Assembly: GCA_022828145.1 (NCBI GenBank)
Contig: JAJEJA010000100.1
Span: 1 to 42,891 of the forward strand
Length of the DNA stretch: 42,891 nt
Reading direction: 5' to 3'
DNA from: Candidatus Poribacteria bacterium
Lineage (GTDB): Bacteria > Poribacteria > WGA-4E > WGA-3G
Notes under the pieces: generated by a model
What the model was told of the DNA's origin: nothing
The model's database searches: none
What the model saw: the letters and a program-made list of their open reading frames with translations, nothing else
In this document: piece after piece, positions 25,441 to 34,194 of the stretch
How positions within the stretch are numbered: position 1 is the first letter of the stretch
Layout: each line of letters begins with the position of its first letter
Program-made: the position numbers and the translations under genes

Positions 25441-26250
25441 ATGAATACATTATGTTTGATGTTATTGACTGTGTCTGCTACTTGTATGTTTCTTATAGTT
25501 AGCGTAGAAGCCGATGAGATTAAGACCGAACTTGAGGAGTCGCCACGACACGGAGAGTGGGTCGAGATCACCGTAACAGATGAACGTAAGCTTAACGCCT
25601 TTATTGTATATCCAGAAGTGAAAGAGGCGGCTACCTCTATCATTGTTATTCATGAGATATTCGGGTTAACCGATTGGGTGCGGCTTGTGGCTGATAGACT
25701 TGCCGCTGACGGTTTTGTGGCAATCTGTCCGGACCTACTGTCAGGAATGGGACCTGATGGAGGCGGAACAGATAGTTTTGAATCAAGGGACGATGTGCGT
25801 CGCGCGATTCGTGAACTTTCGGCTGACCGTGTTAATACAGACTTGGATGCTGTACATGAATATGTTAGTGGGTTGCCATCAACGAATGAAAAAGTAGCGG
25901 TTTCTGGATTCTGTTGGGGAGGAAAGCAGACGTTTCAATACGCTGTTCATTCAGATAAGATCGCAGGTGCCTATGTCTTCTACGGTTCTGCACCATCTGT
26001 AGAGGATGTACCCAAGATCACGGCTCCTGTATACGGCTTCTACGGTGAAAGCGACAACCGCATAAATGCCACGATTGATGCTACTAAAGCTGCTGCAGAT
26101 GCTGCAAAGGTAACGTATGAACCGGTGATTTATGAGGGGGTTGGACATGCATTCTTAAGACGGGGTATGATGGCAGATGCAAGCGATACTCAGAAATCTG
26201 CTACAAAAGCCGCGTGGGAACGGTGGGTTACATTGTTGGGTGATCTCTGA
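25441..26250 (+). CDS. Secreted dienelactone hydrolase family protein
   Basis: The start ATG 25441 follows AAGGAG; an upstream TTG at 25390 is less likely. The 269-aa protein has a signal peptide (LCLMLLTVSATCMFLIVSVEA) and then an alpha/beta-hydrolase core. The dienelactone hydrolase triad is present: C158 (GFCWGGKQ), D205 (GESDNRI) and H236 (GVGHAF), with the helper E72 in HEIFGL. These enzymes open lactones; the natural substrate here is unknown. Export is unusual compared with cytoplasmic ClcD but common in exported relatives. It follows the RseB-like gene by 90 bases and could be part of the same transcript. Confidence 0.9.
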   Translation: MNTLCLMLLTVSATCMFLIVSVEADEIKTELEESPRHGEWVEITVTDERKLNAFIVYPEVKEAATSIIVIHEIFGLTDWVRLVADRLAADGFVAICPDLLSGMGPDGGGTDSFESRDDVRRAIRELSADRVNTDLDAVHEYVSGLPSTNEKVAVSGFCWGGKQTFQYAVHSDKIAGAYVFYGSAPSVEDVPKITAPVYGFYGESDNRINATIDATKAAADAAKVTYEPVIYEGVGHAFLRRGMMADASDTQKSATKAAWERWVTLLGDL

Positions 26251-26304
26251 TGAACACCATTAGCGTTAATTTAGTGGTTTATTACTAAATTGTGTTGTGT
26301 CTTC

Positions 26305-26469
26305 AGTCCTGTAGGGACGATATGTTTATAGATCATGGTTGAATACATGCTCTTAGTCCCGTAGGGACGATATGCGTAAAATAAAGCAATAACATAAACA
26401 TATCGTCCCTACAGGACTAAAGAGGGGTAACATTACGTTTATCTATAAACATATCGTCCCTACGGGACT
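26305..26469. repeat. Four copies of a 20-bp REP-like repeat, two in each orientation
   Basis: AGTCCYGTAGGGACGATATG occurs at 26305-26324 and 26355-26374 forward, and at 26399-26418 and 26450-26469 reversed. The outer pair extends to a 29-base inverted repeat with one mismatch. Each unit contains the small palindrome GTCCC-GTA-GGGAC. The cluster occupies the gap between the dienelactone hydrolase and the convergent ThuA-like gene. Confidence 0.9.
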
Positions 26470-26475
26470 TTGGTA

Positions 26476-27411
26476 TTACATAGCGTAGTCAGAGGGTTTG
26501 AGTCCTTTTTTGAATGTGCCGAATCCGAAGAAGGTGGGTGAATAATCTCCGACATAATCAACGACACTCACGTCAGGAATATCCTCTTCCATTTCCATAC
26601 ACCAGTAACATCCGTTCACAAGCAGTCTTCGGAGTCCTTCGCTTTCTAAATCTACAGATGCTCCCATGGTGGTATTGAAAACGCGTGAAGTATTTCCCGT
26701 ATCACCTGTATATGTTTTAATCCATGCCAATGGCATCGTGGGGGTGTCTGGTTTCGGTGGATCTGTTGGTTCCATGCCGGTTAGGACTTGTCCGTGAACT
26801 AAGACCTGTGCATCACCCGTAAGTTCTTTAATACCGTAGACATCGGAAGGTCCCCAAATATCAGAAACACCTTTTAGTATAGGATGGTCCTTGTGTCCCT
26901 CATCAATGACACCGCGTGCGCTCTCTTTTCCGTGATGTCCGTGATGGTTGATCCAAGTCTCTCCTAAGATCTGTTTACCGTATCCGCCTTCAAACTCTCT
27001 GCTGTTGAAACTATATTTTGCGTAGGGACTTTCACGGTTTTCTTTATAGTTGAAAGCGTGTGTTGCGGTTCGCAATCCCATGACAGGATTCCCCGCATTC
27101 GTATAGTCAACGATATATTTCATCTGTTCGTCAGGCAATTCACGGAAACGTGTGAACAGTATCATCATATCCGCAGATTCCAGATGATGCAGTCCTGGGA
27201 TATTTGAATTTACATTCGGGTTTATTTCACCTGTTTCTGGATCAATCGCGAAGAGCACAGTGCATTTGAATCCGTGATGTACTGCTAACACTTTTCCTAA
27301 CATCGGCAGTGCTTCTTCGGAACGATACTCCTCATCTCCGCTGACCAAGACTATATGTTTCCCTTTGCCTGGACCTTCGATTCCTTCATATACAACCCAT
27401 TCATTACTCAT
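26476..27411 (-). CDS. ThuA-like domain protein (trehalose-utilisation type)
   Basis: The second ATG is taken as the start, with GGAG ten bases upstream, giving 311 aa. The first ATG, at 27432, lacks a binding site. The Rossmann-like core resembles ThuA/glutamine-amidotransferase-like domains: GKHIVLVSGDEEYRSEEALPML at the start, ADMMILFTRFRELPDEQMKYI in the middle, and the HHG...HPILKGV motif. WNHHGHHGKE-like histidines may bind metal. The nucleophilic cysteine of glutamine amidotransferases is absent. ThuA is linked to disaccharide use but its reaction is not settled. No signal peptide is visible. Confidence 0.8.
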   Translation of the reverse strand: MSNEWVVYEGIEGPGKGKHIVLVSGDEEYRSEEALPMLGKVLAVHHGFKCTVLFAIDPETGEINPNVNSNIPGLHHLESADMMILFTRFRELPDEQMKYIVDYTNAGNPVMGLRTATHAFNYKENRESPYAKYSFNSREFEGGYGKQILGETWINHHGHHGKESARGVIDEGHKDHPILKGVSDIWGPSDVYGIKELTGDAQVLVHGQVLTGMEPTDPPKPDTPTMPLAWIKTYTGDTGNTSRVFNTTMGASVDLESEGLRRLLVNGCYWCMEMEEDIPDVSVVDYVGDYSPTFFGFGTFKKGLKPSDYAM

Positions 27412-27452
27412 CAAATTTATACTCCAATTCATAAGATTTTAGATTGTTAGTA

Positions 27453-27608
27453 TAACGTGAGTTTGATAAATCAGAACAAATAACTTACGTAGGTTGGGTT
27501 GAGGAACGAAACCCAACATCTTGACCCCTTATAGAGCAATACATGTTGGGTTTCGTTCCTCAACCCAACCTACAACGCATATTGCATTTAATTATCAAAC
27601 TCACATTA
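27453..27608. repeat. Complete TIR-bounded palindromic element (family A)
   Basis: The element starts AACGTGAGTTTGATAA (27454) and ends TTATCAAACTCACATT, which are imperfect inverted terminal repeats. The interior holds two GGTTGGGTTGAGGAACGAAA segments in opposite orientation around an ATAGAGCAAT centre. It is about 155 bases with no coding capacity, MITE-like. Partial copies are at 1-89 and from 42769. Confidence 0.85.
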
Positions 27609-27662
27609 GTATATCATACGAGTGCCAAAATGTCATGTTGAATTAAATATCTGTTTGCAGCA

Positions 27663-29045
27663 TTACTTTTCAGTATCTGGACGAACTATATTGTATTTAT
27701 TCATTTTTTTATACAGATTACTTCTCTCTACCTCTAACGCATCAGCTGTCTGACGAATATTCCATTCATTGTCATGTAAAGCAGCAAGAATATATTGTGA
27801 TTCAGCAGCATCGACCATTGTACTCAATGGTGTATTGCGTTGATAGGTTACAGCAGTTTCTGAAGCATGGGTCTGATCTATCCCAATTGGTAACACATCC
27901 GCAACATCCGAGGGGAGTATAATATCTCTGTTAACCATAATGAGTAACCGTTCAACGATGTTTTTTAGTTCACGGATGTTCCCAGGCCAATGGTAAGATT
28001 GAAACTGTGTGTATACATCTGAATCGAACATTTTGGGTGTTGATCCCATATTTTCCTGGAGCTTGTCAGCGAAGTAATTAACTAAAATGGGTATATCGTC
28101 TAACCGTTTTCTTAGGGGGGGCACATCAATAGGTACAATTCTGAGTCGGTAGTATAGGTCTGTACGGAACATACCGTTCTGAATTTCTTCGGATAGGTTC
28201 TTGTTACTTGCGGCAACGATACGGACATCAACATTACGGATCAGTTGGCTGCCGAGTCTTTCTACTTCTCCATATTCCAGCACGCGTAGTACTTTTGCTT
28301 GTGCTTTAAGGCTCATATCACCTATTTCATCCAGAAAGAGCGTCCCTCCATCAGCGAGTTCAAATCTTCCCTGTCGCATAGAATCAGCCCCTGTAAATGC
28401 GCCGCGTTCGTGTCCGAAGAGTTCACTCTCAACGAGTTCTTCGGGTAAGGCAGCACAGTTTAGAGGAATAAAAGGCTTATCCGATCGTTTACTATGTTTG
28501 TGGATAGCCTCTGCAACAAGTTGTTTACCGGTGCCATTTTCACCTGAAATAAGTACGCCGAGATCGCTTGCTGCAACTTGCCGAATCTCAGCTCGCAGCA
28601 GTGCTATCGCCTCGCTTTCACCTACAATTTCTTCATCTTCAGGGATTTGTGATTTTAGATATGCATTCTCTTTTGTCAGTCTTGATAACTCCAGGAACGG
28701 TTCTATGTTGGACATTATCTTATCCATACTGACTGGCTTTGTAATGTAATGTTTAGCACCGAGTTCCCATGTTTTTACAGCGATTTCAATATCTTGCTGT
28801 GCGGACATCATGACGACATGCAAACTTTGGTTCTGCAGAAGCAATCTCTTCAATGTTTCAATACCGTCTATTCCGTTCTCCATCATGATGTCTAACAGGA
28901 CGAGGTCAACATCTTCAGATTGGCATCGTTGCAATGCCTCTTCTCCACTTGAGGCGGTTAACGTGTTATATCCTTTTAGTGTGAGTCCTTGTGAGAGCAT
29001 TTTCTGGATGTTTTTTTCATCGTCGACGATGAGGATGGTACTCAT
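27663..29045 (-). CDS. Sigma-54-dependent response regulator, NtrX-like
   Basis: This 460-aa protein has three domains. A receiver domain at 1-120 has phosphoacceptor D52 (LLDIMM), with D8, D9 and K103 completing the active site. An AAA+ domain follows, with Walker A GENGTGK (168-174), the sigma-54 contact loop GAFTGA (215-220) and Walker B GGTLFLDEIGD (233-243). A Fis-type helix-turn-helix (NIRQTADALEVERSNLYKKMNKY) ends the protein. It activates sigma-54 promoters when phosphorylated. The kinase gene upstream overlaps its start by four bases (ATGA). NtrX is the closest known type from the C-terminal sequence. Confidence 0.95.
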   Translation of the reverse strand: MSTILIVDDEKNIQKMLSQGLTLKGYNTLTASSGEEALQRCQSEDVDLVLLDIMMENGIDGIETLKRLLLQNQSLHVVMMSAQQDIEIAVKTWELGAKHYITKPVSMDKIMSNIEPFLELSRLTKENAYLKSQIPEDEEIVGESEAIALLRAEIRQVAASDLGVLISGENGTGKQLVAEAIHKHSKRSDKPFIPLNCAALPEELVESELFGHERGAFTGADSMRQGRFELADGGTLFLDEIGDMSLKAQAKVLRVLEYGEVERLGSQLIRNVDVRIVAASNKNLSEEIQNGMFRTDLYYRLRIVPIDVPPLRKRLDDIPILVNYFADKLQENMGSTPKMFDSDVYTQFQSYHWPGNIRELKNIVERLLIMVNRDIILPSDVADVLPIGIDQTHASETAVTYQRNTPLSTMVDAAESQYILAALHDNEWNIRQTADALEVERSNLYKKMNKYNIVRPDTEK

Positions 29046-30925
29046 AGTTTTTTCTCTCCGGTGTGATACGAACTATTTTTGAATGTAATCCGAACAGTGG
29101 TACCTACGTTTTCTTGCGATTTTACGTCAATTTCTCCGTCATGCACTGTGATGATACGGCGGACTATTGGCATACCCAGACCCGTTCCATCAGCTTTTGT
29201 TGTAAAGTCAGGATTAAATAGATTTTTCAATGCTTCTTTGGACATGCCATGTCCGGTATCCTTAATCTCAATATGGGTGTCCCTGTCTTCTTCAAATCTA
29301 TCATCAGTGAAGTTTTCGGAGATAGGGGTAGCGAAGGTTCGTAACGTGAGGACACCACCGTTTGGCATTGCCTCTATAGCGTTTTTTACAAGGTTCCCTA
29401 TTGCACGCTCCATCTGTTCTCGGTCTAATGAAAGTGGTGGCAATGAACTCAGTTCTTTGACAATTTCTATATTTTGTGCTTGAGAAAATTCCATATACAG
29501 TTTGACAACAGTATTTACGATTTCATTTATACTGATCGGATTTCTATCCGGTGCAGGTAATCTTGCATATTGATGGAATTCATCAATTAGTCCACGTATA
29601 CGGTCAACTTCTTCAATAATTGTGTCTGTGCACTCTTTAAATATCCTCTCAAAGATCTCTGGTTGGTCTTTTGCGGCTTGTAGGTTTTCTACTGAGAGAC
29701 GTATTGGGAACAGTGGATTTTTTATTTCATGTGCCAGTTGTCTTGCTACGTCGCGCCAGACAGCAATTCTTTCGGCGGATCTGTGTTCCTCCAAACTTTT
29801 TCTCAATGCAAGTGCCATGGTGTTGAATCCTTCAGCGAGTTCCCCGACTTCACCTTTAGATTCAACGGCAATTTGGTAGGATAGGTTTCCTTCGCTGATC
29901 TCATTCACACCTTTCTGTAGTTCTGCAATCGGTCTTGTAATACGTCTACTGATGAGGAAACTACTGCAGTATACTAAGAACGCACCAGCACCCACACTCC
30001 AAAAGAGTATGATCAGCATACGATTTTGCCATTGAATGCGTTCTTCGTGTGAATAGGCGATAATCAGTTCTACGAAAGGCAATTGGTTGGGGGTTATATA
30101 AGGCGCGCGAAGGATGTCCGCACGAAAGACAGTATAGATAGGTGTGTCTAATGTTTCAGATGTTGTGTCTAATGAAACCGGTTGTTGGTTGCTTGGCATC
30201 GTGACGACCAATCCATCAACAGGTTTGCCTTCAGCTTGATTTAGTTTCAGCTGTTTTTCCCATTCTTCCTTTAGATTCGGTGACTTATGTGCACTGGTGT
30301 TTAGGGAAACCCATTCCTCCTGTTCATCTTTTTTCTTGACAAGAAAAACTGGGTGTTCAGAGGGTTGACTTAATAAGGCACCGATGAGCCATTTCTGAAG
30401 AGACTTTCCACCCGTGATGAATCCCCACTCCCACCATTGTGTAACTTCAACAACTAATTGTGGGTCTTCGTCTATTCTGATGATCCTTTCACGTATTGTA
30501 TCTTTCACACCTTTATCATCCGTTTTAACTTTAAGAATCTCAGCATTTATACTGCCGATACGCGGGTCATTGTCAAGTTGGCTCAAAACTAAGATACCTT
30601 CGGAATTCCCACATTCAAAGACATCAAAATTCGTTGGTGGTATTTCTCTGATGCCGCCTCTTTCTGCTGTTTTTAGGGCTTCGCGAACATCTTCATCTTC
30701 CCCTTTTGCTGCAACTTCATCACGGATACCTTGTAGGAACTGCCTATACAGGTCTGAAATAATCTTTTTCAGATCATTAACATCTTTATCAAGTTGGGCA
30801 TTAAATGTGCGGTTGATGAGGATAGTAGCAATTCCAAATATAACAGCAAACATCAGCATCAACACGAGACTGTATGTGAAAAAAATCTTGTTATGAAGGC
30901 GTAATGATGAGAGTTTACTGAACAT
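29042..30925 (-). CDS. Membrane sensor histidine kinase, NtrY-like
   Basis: This 627-aa kinase has membrane helices at about 14-37 (FFTYSLVLMLMFAVIFGIATILI) and about 305-328. A 260-residue extracytoplasmic sensor region lies between. A HAMP domain (SRRITRPIAELQKGVNEISEGNLSY) follows. The H box LAHEIKNPLFPIRLSVENL contains H399 as the phosphorylation site. The ATPase domain has the N box (NLVKNAIEAM), DTGHGM and GTGLGMPIV. The H-box sequence is typical of NtrY. It phosphorylates the coupled NtrX-like regulator. The signal sensed is unknown. Confidence 0.95.
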   Translation of the reverse strand: MFSKLSSLRLHNKIFFTYSLVLMLMFAVIFGIATILINRTFNAQLDKDVNDLKKIISDLYRQFLQGIRDEVAAKGEDEDVREALKTAERGGIREIPPTNFDVFECGNSEGILVLSQLDNDPRIGSINAEILKVKTDDKGVKDTIRERIIRIDEDPQLVVEVTQWWEWGFITGGKSLQKWLIGALLSQPSEHPVFLVKKKDEQEEWVSLNTSAHKSPNLKEEWEKQLKLNQAEGKPVDGLVVTMPSNQQPVSLDTTSETLDTPIYTVFRADILRAPYITPNQLPFVELIIAYSHEERIQWQNRMLIILFWSVGAGAFLVYCSSFLISRRITRPIAELQKGVNEISEGNLSYQIAVESKGEVGELAEGFNTMALALRKSLEEHRSAERIAVWRDVARQLAHEIKNPLFPIRLSVENLQAAKDQPEIFERIFKECTDTIIEEVDRIRGLIDEFHQYARLPAPDRNPISINEIVNTVVKLYMEFSQAQNIEIVKELSSLPPLSLDREQMERAIGNLVKNAIEAMPNGGVLTLRTFATPISENFTDDRFEEDRDTHIEIKDTGHGMSKEALKNLFNPDFTTKADGTGLGMPIVRRIITVHDGEIDVKSQENVGTTVRITFKNSSYHTGEKKL

Positions 30926-30999
30926 GTCTTGAAGTCTTCAACAATGGTCGTGCTGTTATGTGGTTTATCACTGTATGTGACCTAACTCGCCTGGAGCAA

Positions 31000-32439
31000 T
31001 CAATTTTTTTCTCTTTTCATTTCCCGGGCAATTTCTGTTGTACGTATCTTGTAGCCTTCGACTGCTGACTGGTGATAAGTCAACTCGGCCTGAAGAGAAA
31101 GTTCGCCGTCTGCTTGATGCAGTTCTTGAAGCTTCCCTTTGACAGCAACGGTGTCCATGAGTGTCCGCATCAATTTGCACACGTTACCGATGTTCCTTTT
31201 CGGTAAAGTCAGTGTTATATTTGGAATACCTTTTTCGGTAAAGTCCATCTCTGTACCGCGATATGAAGCCGTCTGGCTATCGTTCATAGAGAGTCCTTCA
31301 AAAGCATCAAATCCATATCCATCACTACCGGTCGGAATTATCAAATCCTCTCCGAGGTCTGTCCAATGGATAAAGATGACTGCTTTATCTTTAGGTCCTG
31401 CCAGAATACCGTTTAATATAGAGTGATTGCTGGTTGGACCTTTTGCTGCAATGACGTTTAAACCGATCCCGCGTTCCTGTATTGATTCGGTATAGAGTTG
31501 TACAAACCATTCACCGAGTCGACTGTTGTCTGCATAGTTGTAAAATACAATACTGGATGCGCCATAAAATTCCTCTACATTCTGAAGCCAAAATGCAAGG
31601 TGGTATGCAATGTTGTTTTCATTAGGATATGGTTCGTTGAAATTTTCATCTGCAGTTTGGACACCTTTGATTGCAGCGCGAAGTCTATCCATAGGTCTTT
31701 CGTTCTGACCGGTTGTCATGGCTAAGAAGAATAATCCGACTGGAGAGAAAGCTGAGAAACGTCCGCCAACGCCATCAGGTACTGGGAGGATACCAAAAAA
31801 TGGAGATTCTTGATTAAGTTGAAACAGAAGACTTTTCTCGGTTAAACCTGTTGTGGCGACGATCTGATTTCGCCAACTGCCGTATTCCTTCTCAAGAATA
31901 TCCCGTATAATCATCAACGTAGCCAACGTTTCACCAGTTCTGCCTGATTTGCTAATTACATTGAAAAGCGTTTTTTGTAGTAAGTTTCGTGATTTTAGCA
32001 TATCCATTAACGCTTTCAACCCCATCGGATCGAATGTATCACCCGTGAAGTATACCTCTGGTGCACCACCGCGCTGTTCAATTGAGAGTTGATTGTGATA
32101 TGGGTTATTGGCGATCTCATGAAAAACACGTGCACTCAGGTCAGAACCCCCAATCCCGATAGTAACATAAGCGGAGAATTCTGATCGTGCTTTTCTGGTT
32201 AAGTCAAACACCTGTTGTATGTGATCTGTCTCTAAATGGCTGCGTGTCCATGCCCGCTGATTGTCTGCCAAAATTGATACGGGTGCAGTGGCTTCCTGTT
32301 TAAACAACGTTTGAATATTCTCTAAACGTTCATCGGACAATTGATCGCCTTGTTCTTCACTCGCTGCTGCACAGACCATCATTTTGATTGTAATTTCTTT
32401 TTTATTGCCGAGAGTTATCTGTTTTATCTCTGAGTTCAT
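31000..32439 (-). CDS. pgi: Glucose-6-phosphate isomerase
   Basis: This 479-aa cytoplasmic enzyme interconverts glucose-6-phosphate and fructose-6-phosphate in glycolysis and gluconeogenesis. SIS-fold motifs are clear: TIGIGGSDLSAR (93-104), SKSGRTGETLAT (163-174) and GVGGRFSAFSPVG (223-235). E318 in WFVQLYTES is the catalytic base and H339 lies in GPTSNHS. It is somewhat shorter than the 549-aa E. coli enzyme and resembles bacterial/thermophile Pgi forms. An in-frame stop just upstream fixes the ATG, although its ribosome binding site is weak. It follows a phosphomannose-isomerase-type cupin gene by 47 bases. Confidence 0.93.
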   Translation of the reverse strand: MNSEIKQITLGNKKEITIKMMVCAAASEEQGDQLSDERLENIQTLFKQEATAPVSILADNQRAWTRSHLETDHIQQVFDLTRKARSEFSAYVTIGIGGSDLSARVFHEIANNPYHNQLSIEQRGGAPEVYFTGDTFDPMGLKALMDMLKSRNLLQKTLFNVISKSGRTGETLATLMIIRDILEKEYGSWRNQIVATTGLTEKSLLFQLNQESPFFGILPVPDGVGGRFSAFSPVGLFFLAMTTGQNERPMDRLRAAIKGVQTADENFNEPYPNENNIAYHLAFWLQNVEEFYGASSIVFYNYADNSRLGEWFVQLYTESIQERGIGLNVIAAKGPTSNHSILNGILAGPKDKAVIFIHWTDLGEDLIIPTGSDGYGFDAFEGLSMNDSQTASYRGTEMDFTEKGIPNITLTLPKRNIGNVCKLMRTLMDTVAVKGKLQELHQADGELSLQAELTYHQSAVEGYKIRTTEIAREMKREKN

Positions 32440-32486
32440 AGATACGGTTTAATTGTACCTCCATATAGTGTTCACATACACTGTTT

Positions 32487-32861
32487 TCAAACGCGTCCAT
32501 ACTTATCCTTAATCCTGACGATATCTTCCTCATCAAAATGTCCGAAGGATATTTCAAGTATACGATAATCCTGTGTTGTTCCTATCAGCTGGTGTTTTGC
32601 GCCTTGCGGAATGAAAACCGGTTCCATCGGATCGGGATATAATATCTCATCCTCTAAACGAATACACGCACCTTGGTCAAGTGGAATCCATAGCTCACTA
32701 CGCTGCTCATGGTATTGGTAACTGACTTCTTCACCAGCCTGTATTTCTAAAATTTTGACGGTAACAGGTTGGTTGAGTACGTACTGAATAAATTGTCCCC
32801 ACGGTTTCTCTGTGGTTGATATTTCTGATATAACTTTAGATGGGTCTATATCTGATGACAT
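32487..32861 (-). CDS. Type II phosphomannose isomerase cupin domain protein
   Basis: This 124-aa single-domain cupin matches the C-terminal domain of ManC-type bifunctional enzymes. Recognisable blocks are KPWGQF near the start, the metal-binding strand SYQYHEQRSELWIPL, PQGAKHQL, and the closing FDEEDIVRIKDKYGR. It probably isomerises mannose-6-phosphate and fructose-6-phosphate, feeding mannose or GDP-mannose into glycolysis. No GMP domain is attached. It sits directly upstream of pgi, so the two would form a hexose-phosphate isomerase pair. Confidence 0.85.
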   Translation of the reverse strand: MSSDIDPSKVISEISTTEKPWGQFIQYVLNQPVTVKILEIQAGEEVSYQYHEQRSELWIPLDQGACIRLEDEILYPDPMEPVFIPQGAKHQLIGTTQDYRILEISFGHFDEEDIVRIKDKYGRV

Positions 32862-33103
32862 GTGTCTACTATTCTCGTCTCTTTAGTCTATTCAATGAAG
32901 ATAATTTAGCATAACTCTATTAGGTAAAGCAAGAGGAAAAGTTATAAACATCACTGAAAATCTTGGAGTGTGTGAGTATTTTGTCATCTTTTTTTATAAG
33001 AGGCGGCACTCGGAGAGTGCCTACTACTATTAAGAGCTTATGAAATCCCAAAATTGGCACTTATAGTGAAAGTAGTTTTGCACACATGAAATTTGTGTTT
33101 ATG
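32862..33103. other. Divergent intergenic region with a small hairpin
   Basis: No gene is seen between the cupin and LamG genes. GGCACTC-gga-GAGTGCC at 33005-33021 forms a tight hairpin of the kind often dispersed as REP elements. The promoter for the LamG gene follows at 33104. Confidence 0.5.
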
Positions 33104-33133
33104 TTGACAGCAATTTGTTTTTTTTGCTATAAT
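33104..33133 (+). promoter_or_regulatory. Consensus sigma-70 promoter of the first LamG gene
   Basis: TTGACA (33104-33109) and TATAAT (33128-33133) are both perfect, with an 18-base T-rich spacer. It lies 68 bases upstream of the GTG start and should be strong. Confidence 0.75.
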
Positions 33134-33200
33134 AACCTAAATGAATTCGCTAAATTAGTTTTATCTTTCATATTGATGGTTTTTGCACAGGAGGTATTTT

Positions 33201-34061
33201 GTGTTTTTCTCAATTAAAAAAGAAAACTTGGTAATATCAAATATCGTTCTTACCTGCTTCGCGTTATCACTGTTCTTGTTTGTATTTAATACCCCAGTAG
33301 AAGCACAACGGAACGAAGGATCCGTTTCTGGCATCTGGGATTTTGATGATGGAACTGCAAATGATAGTTCAAATAAAGGTCTGAATGGTGTCATTCAGGG
33401 TAACCCCAAATCTGTTAGTGGCATTGCTGGAAAGGCATTGGAATTTAACGGAACTACCGACAGCATTCATATACCCGATTCACCAAATGTCAATATAACG
33501 AATATAATCACAAATAGAACAATCGCTGCTTTCTTCAATTGTAAAGACGTTTCAAAAAACCAAAAGCAGGTGATTTTTGAGGAAGGTGGACGAACAAGAG
33601 GTTTAGTCTTGTACGTTTTTGAAGGGAAAGTTTATATCGGCGGCTGGAATCGCGCCGAATACAATTGGACCGGGGAATGGTTGTCTGCTGATGTCAAATC
33701 TAATCGGTGGTATCACGTGGCATTAGTCATTCGCGATGCTGAAGGTAAGGTAGAAAGTGACAGACTTGAGATGTGGCTTGATGGAAGACTCGTCGAAAAA
33801 ATTGACGGCGGACAACTACATCCACACGGCGACGACAATGCTATCGGATCTCTAAAACAGAACGTCGTATACCATGATGATGGCGGTGCTAATGCTGGAT
33901 ACGGGGACTGGTTTCACGGGTTAATTGATGAAGTACTCATTTATAATTCAGCGTTTGATCAAGGAGATTTTAATGAACTTGTAAAACCGCTGAGCGTTGA
34001 AGCAGAAGGGAAATCTACAACGACATGGGGCAGACTCAAGAGCCAACGCCTCACAGACTAA
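33201..34061 (+). CDS. Secreted LamG (concanavalin A-like) protein 1
   Basis: Translation is set at GTG 33201, six bases after AGGAGG, giving 286 aa. A signal peptide (FALSLFLFVFNTPVEA) precedes a LamG/ConA-like beta-sandwich starting GIWDFDDGTANDSSNKGLNG. The KALEFNGTTDSIHIPDS strand and the closing FHGLIDEVLIYNSAF are typical of LamG_3 domains, which bind glycans or other surface ligands. The tail KSTTTWGRLKSQR is shared with the next protein. It has no catalytic residues that I can see. A strong promoter precedes it. Confidence 0.9.
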   Translation: MFFSIKKENLVISNIVLTCFALSLFLFVFNTPVEAQRNEGSVSGIWDFDDGTANDSSNKGLNGVIQGNPKSVSGIAGKALEFNGTTDSIHIPDSPNVNITNIITNRTIAAFFNCKDVSKNQKQVIFEEGGRTRGLVLYVFEGKVYIGGWNRAEYNWTGEWLSADVKSNRWYHVALVIRDAEGKVESDRLEMWLDGRLVEKIDGGQLHPHGDDNAIGSLKQNVVYHDDGGANAGYGDWFHGLIDEVLIYNSAFDQGDFNELVKPLSVEAEGKSTTTWGRLKSQRLTD

Positions 34062-34194
34062 AGTCACGACTTGAGTCTATCTGTCTTATTTTCAGTCTAT
34101 ACTAACCTAAATGTATATAACTATTTACGCCATATTGATTGTTATGTCAGTTGGATACAATCTTATAAACGGCTTACAAATGGGAGGATATATA

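Noticed and set aside
26305..26469. Possible CRISPR array
   Set aside because: Only four units, two of them inverted, with unequal spacing (30, 24 and 31 bases) and no cas genes nearby.
28201..28749. 182-aa frame opposite the NtrX-like gene
   Set aside because: It is antisense to a well-defined AAA+ domain and has no domain of its own.
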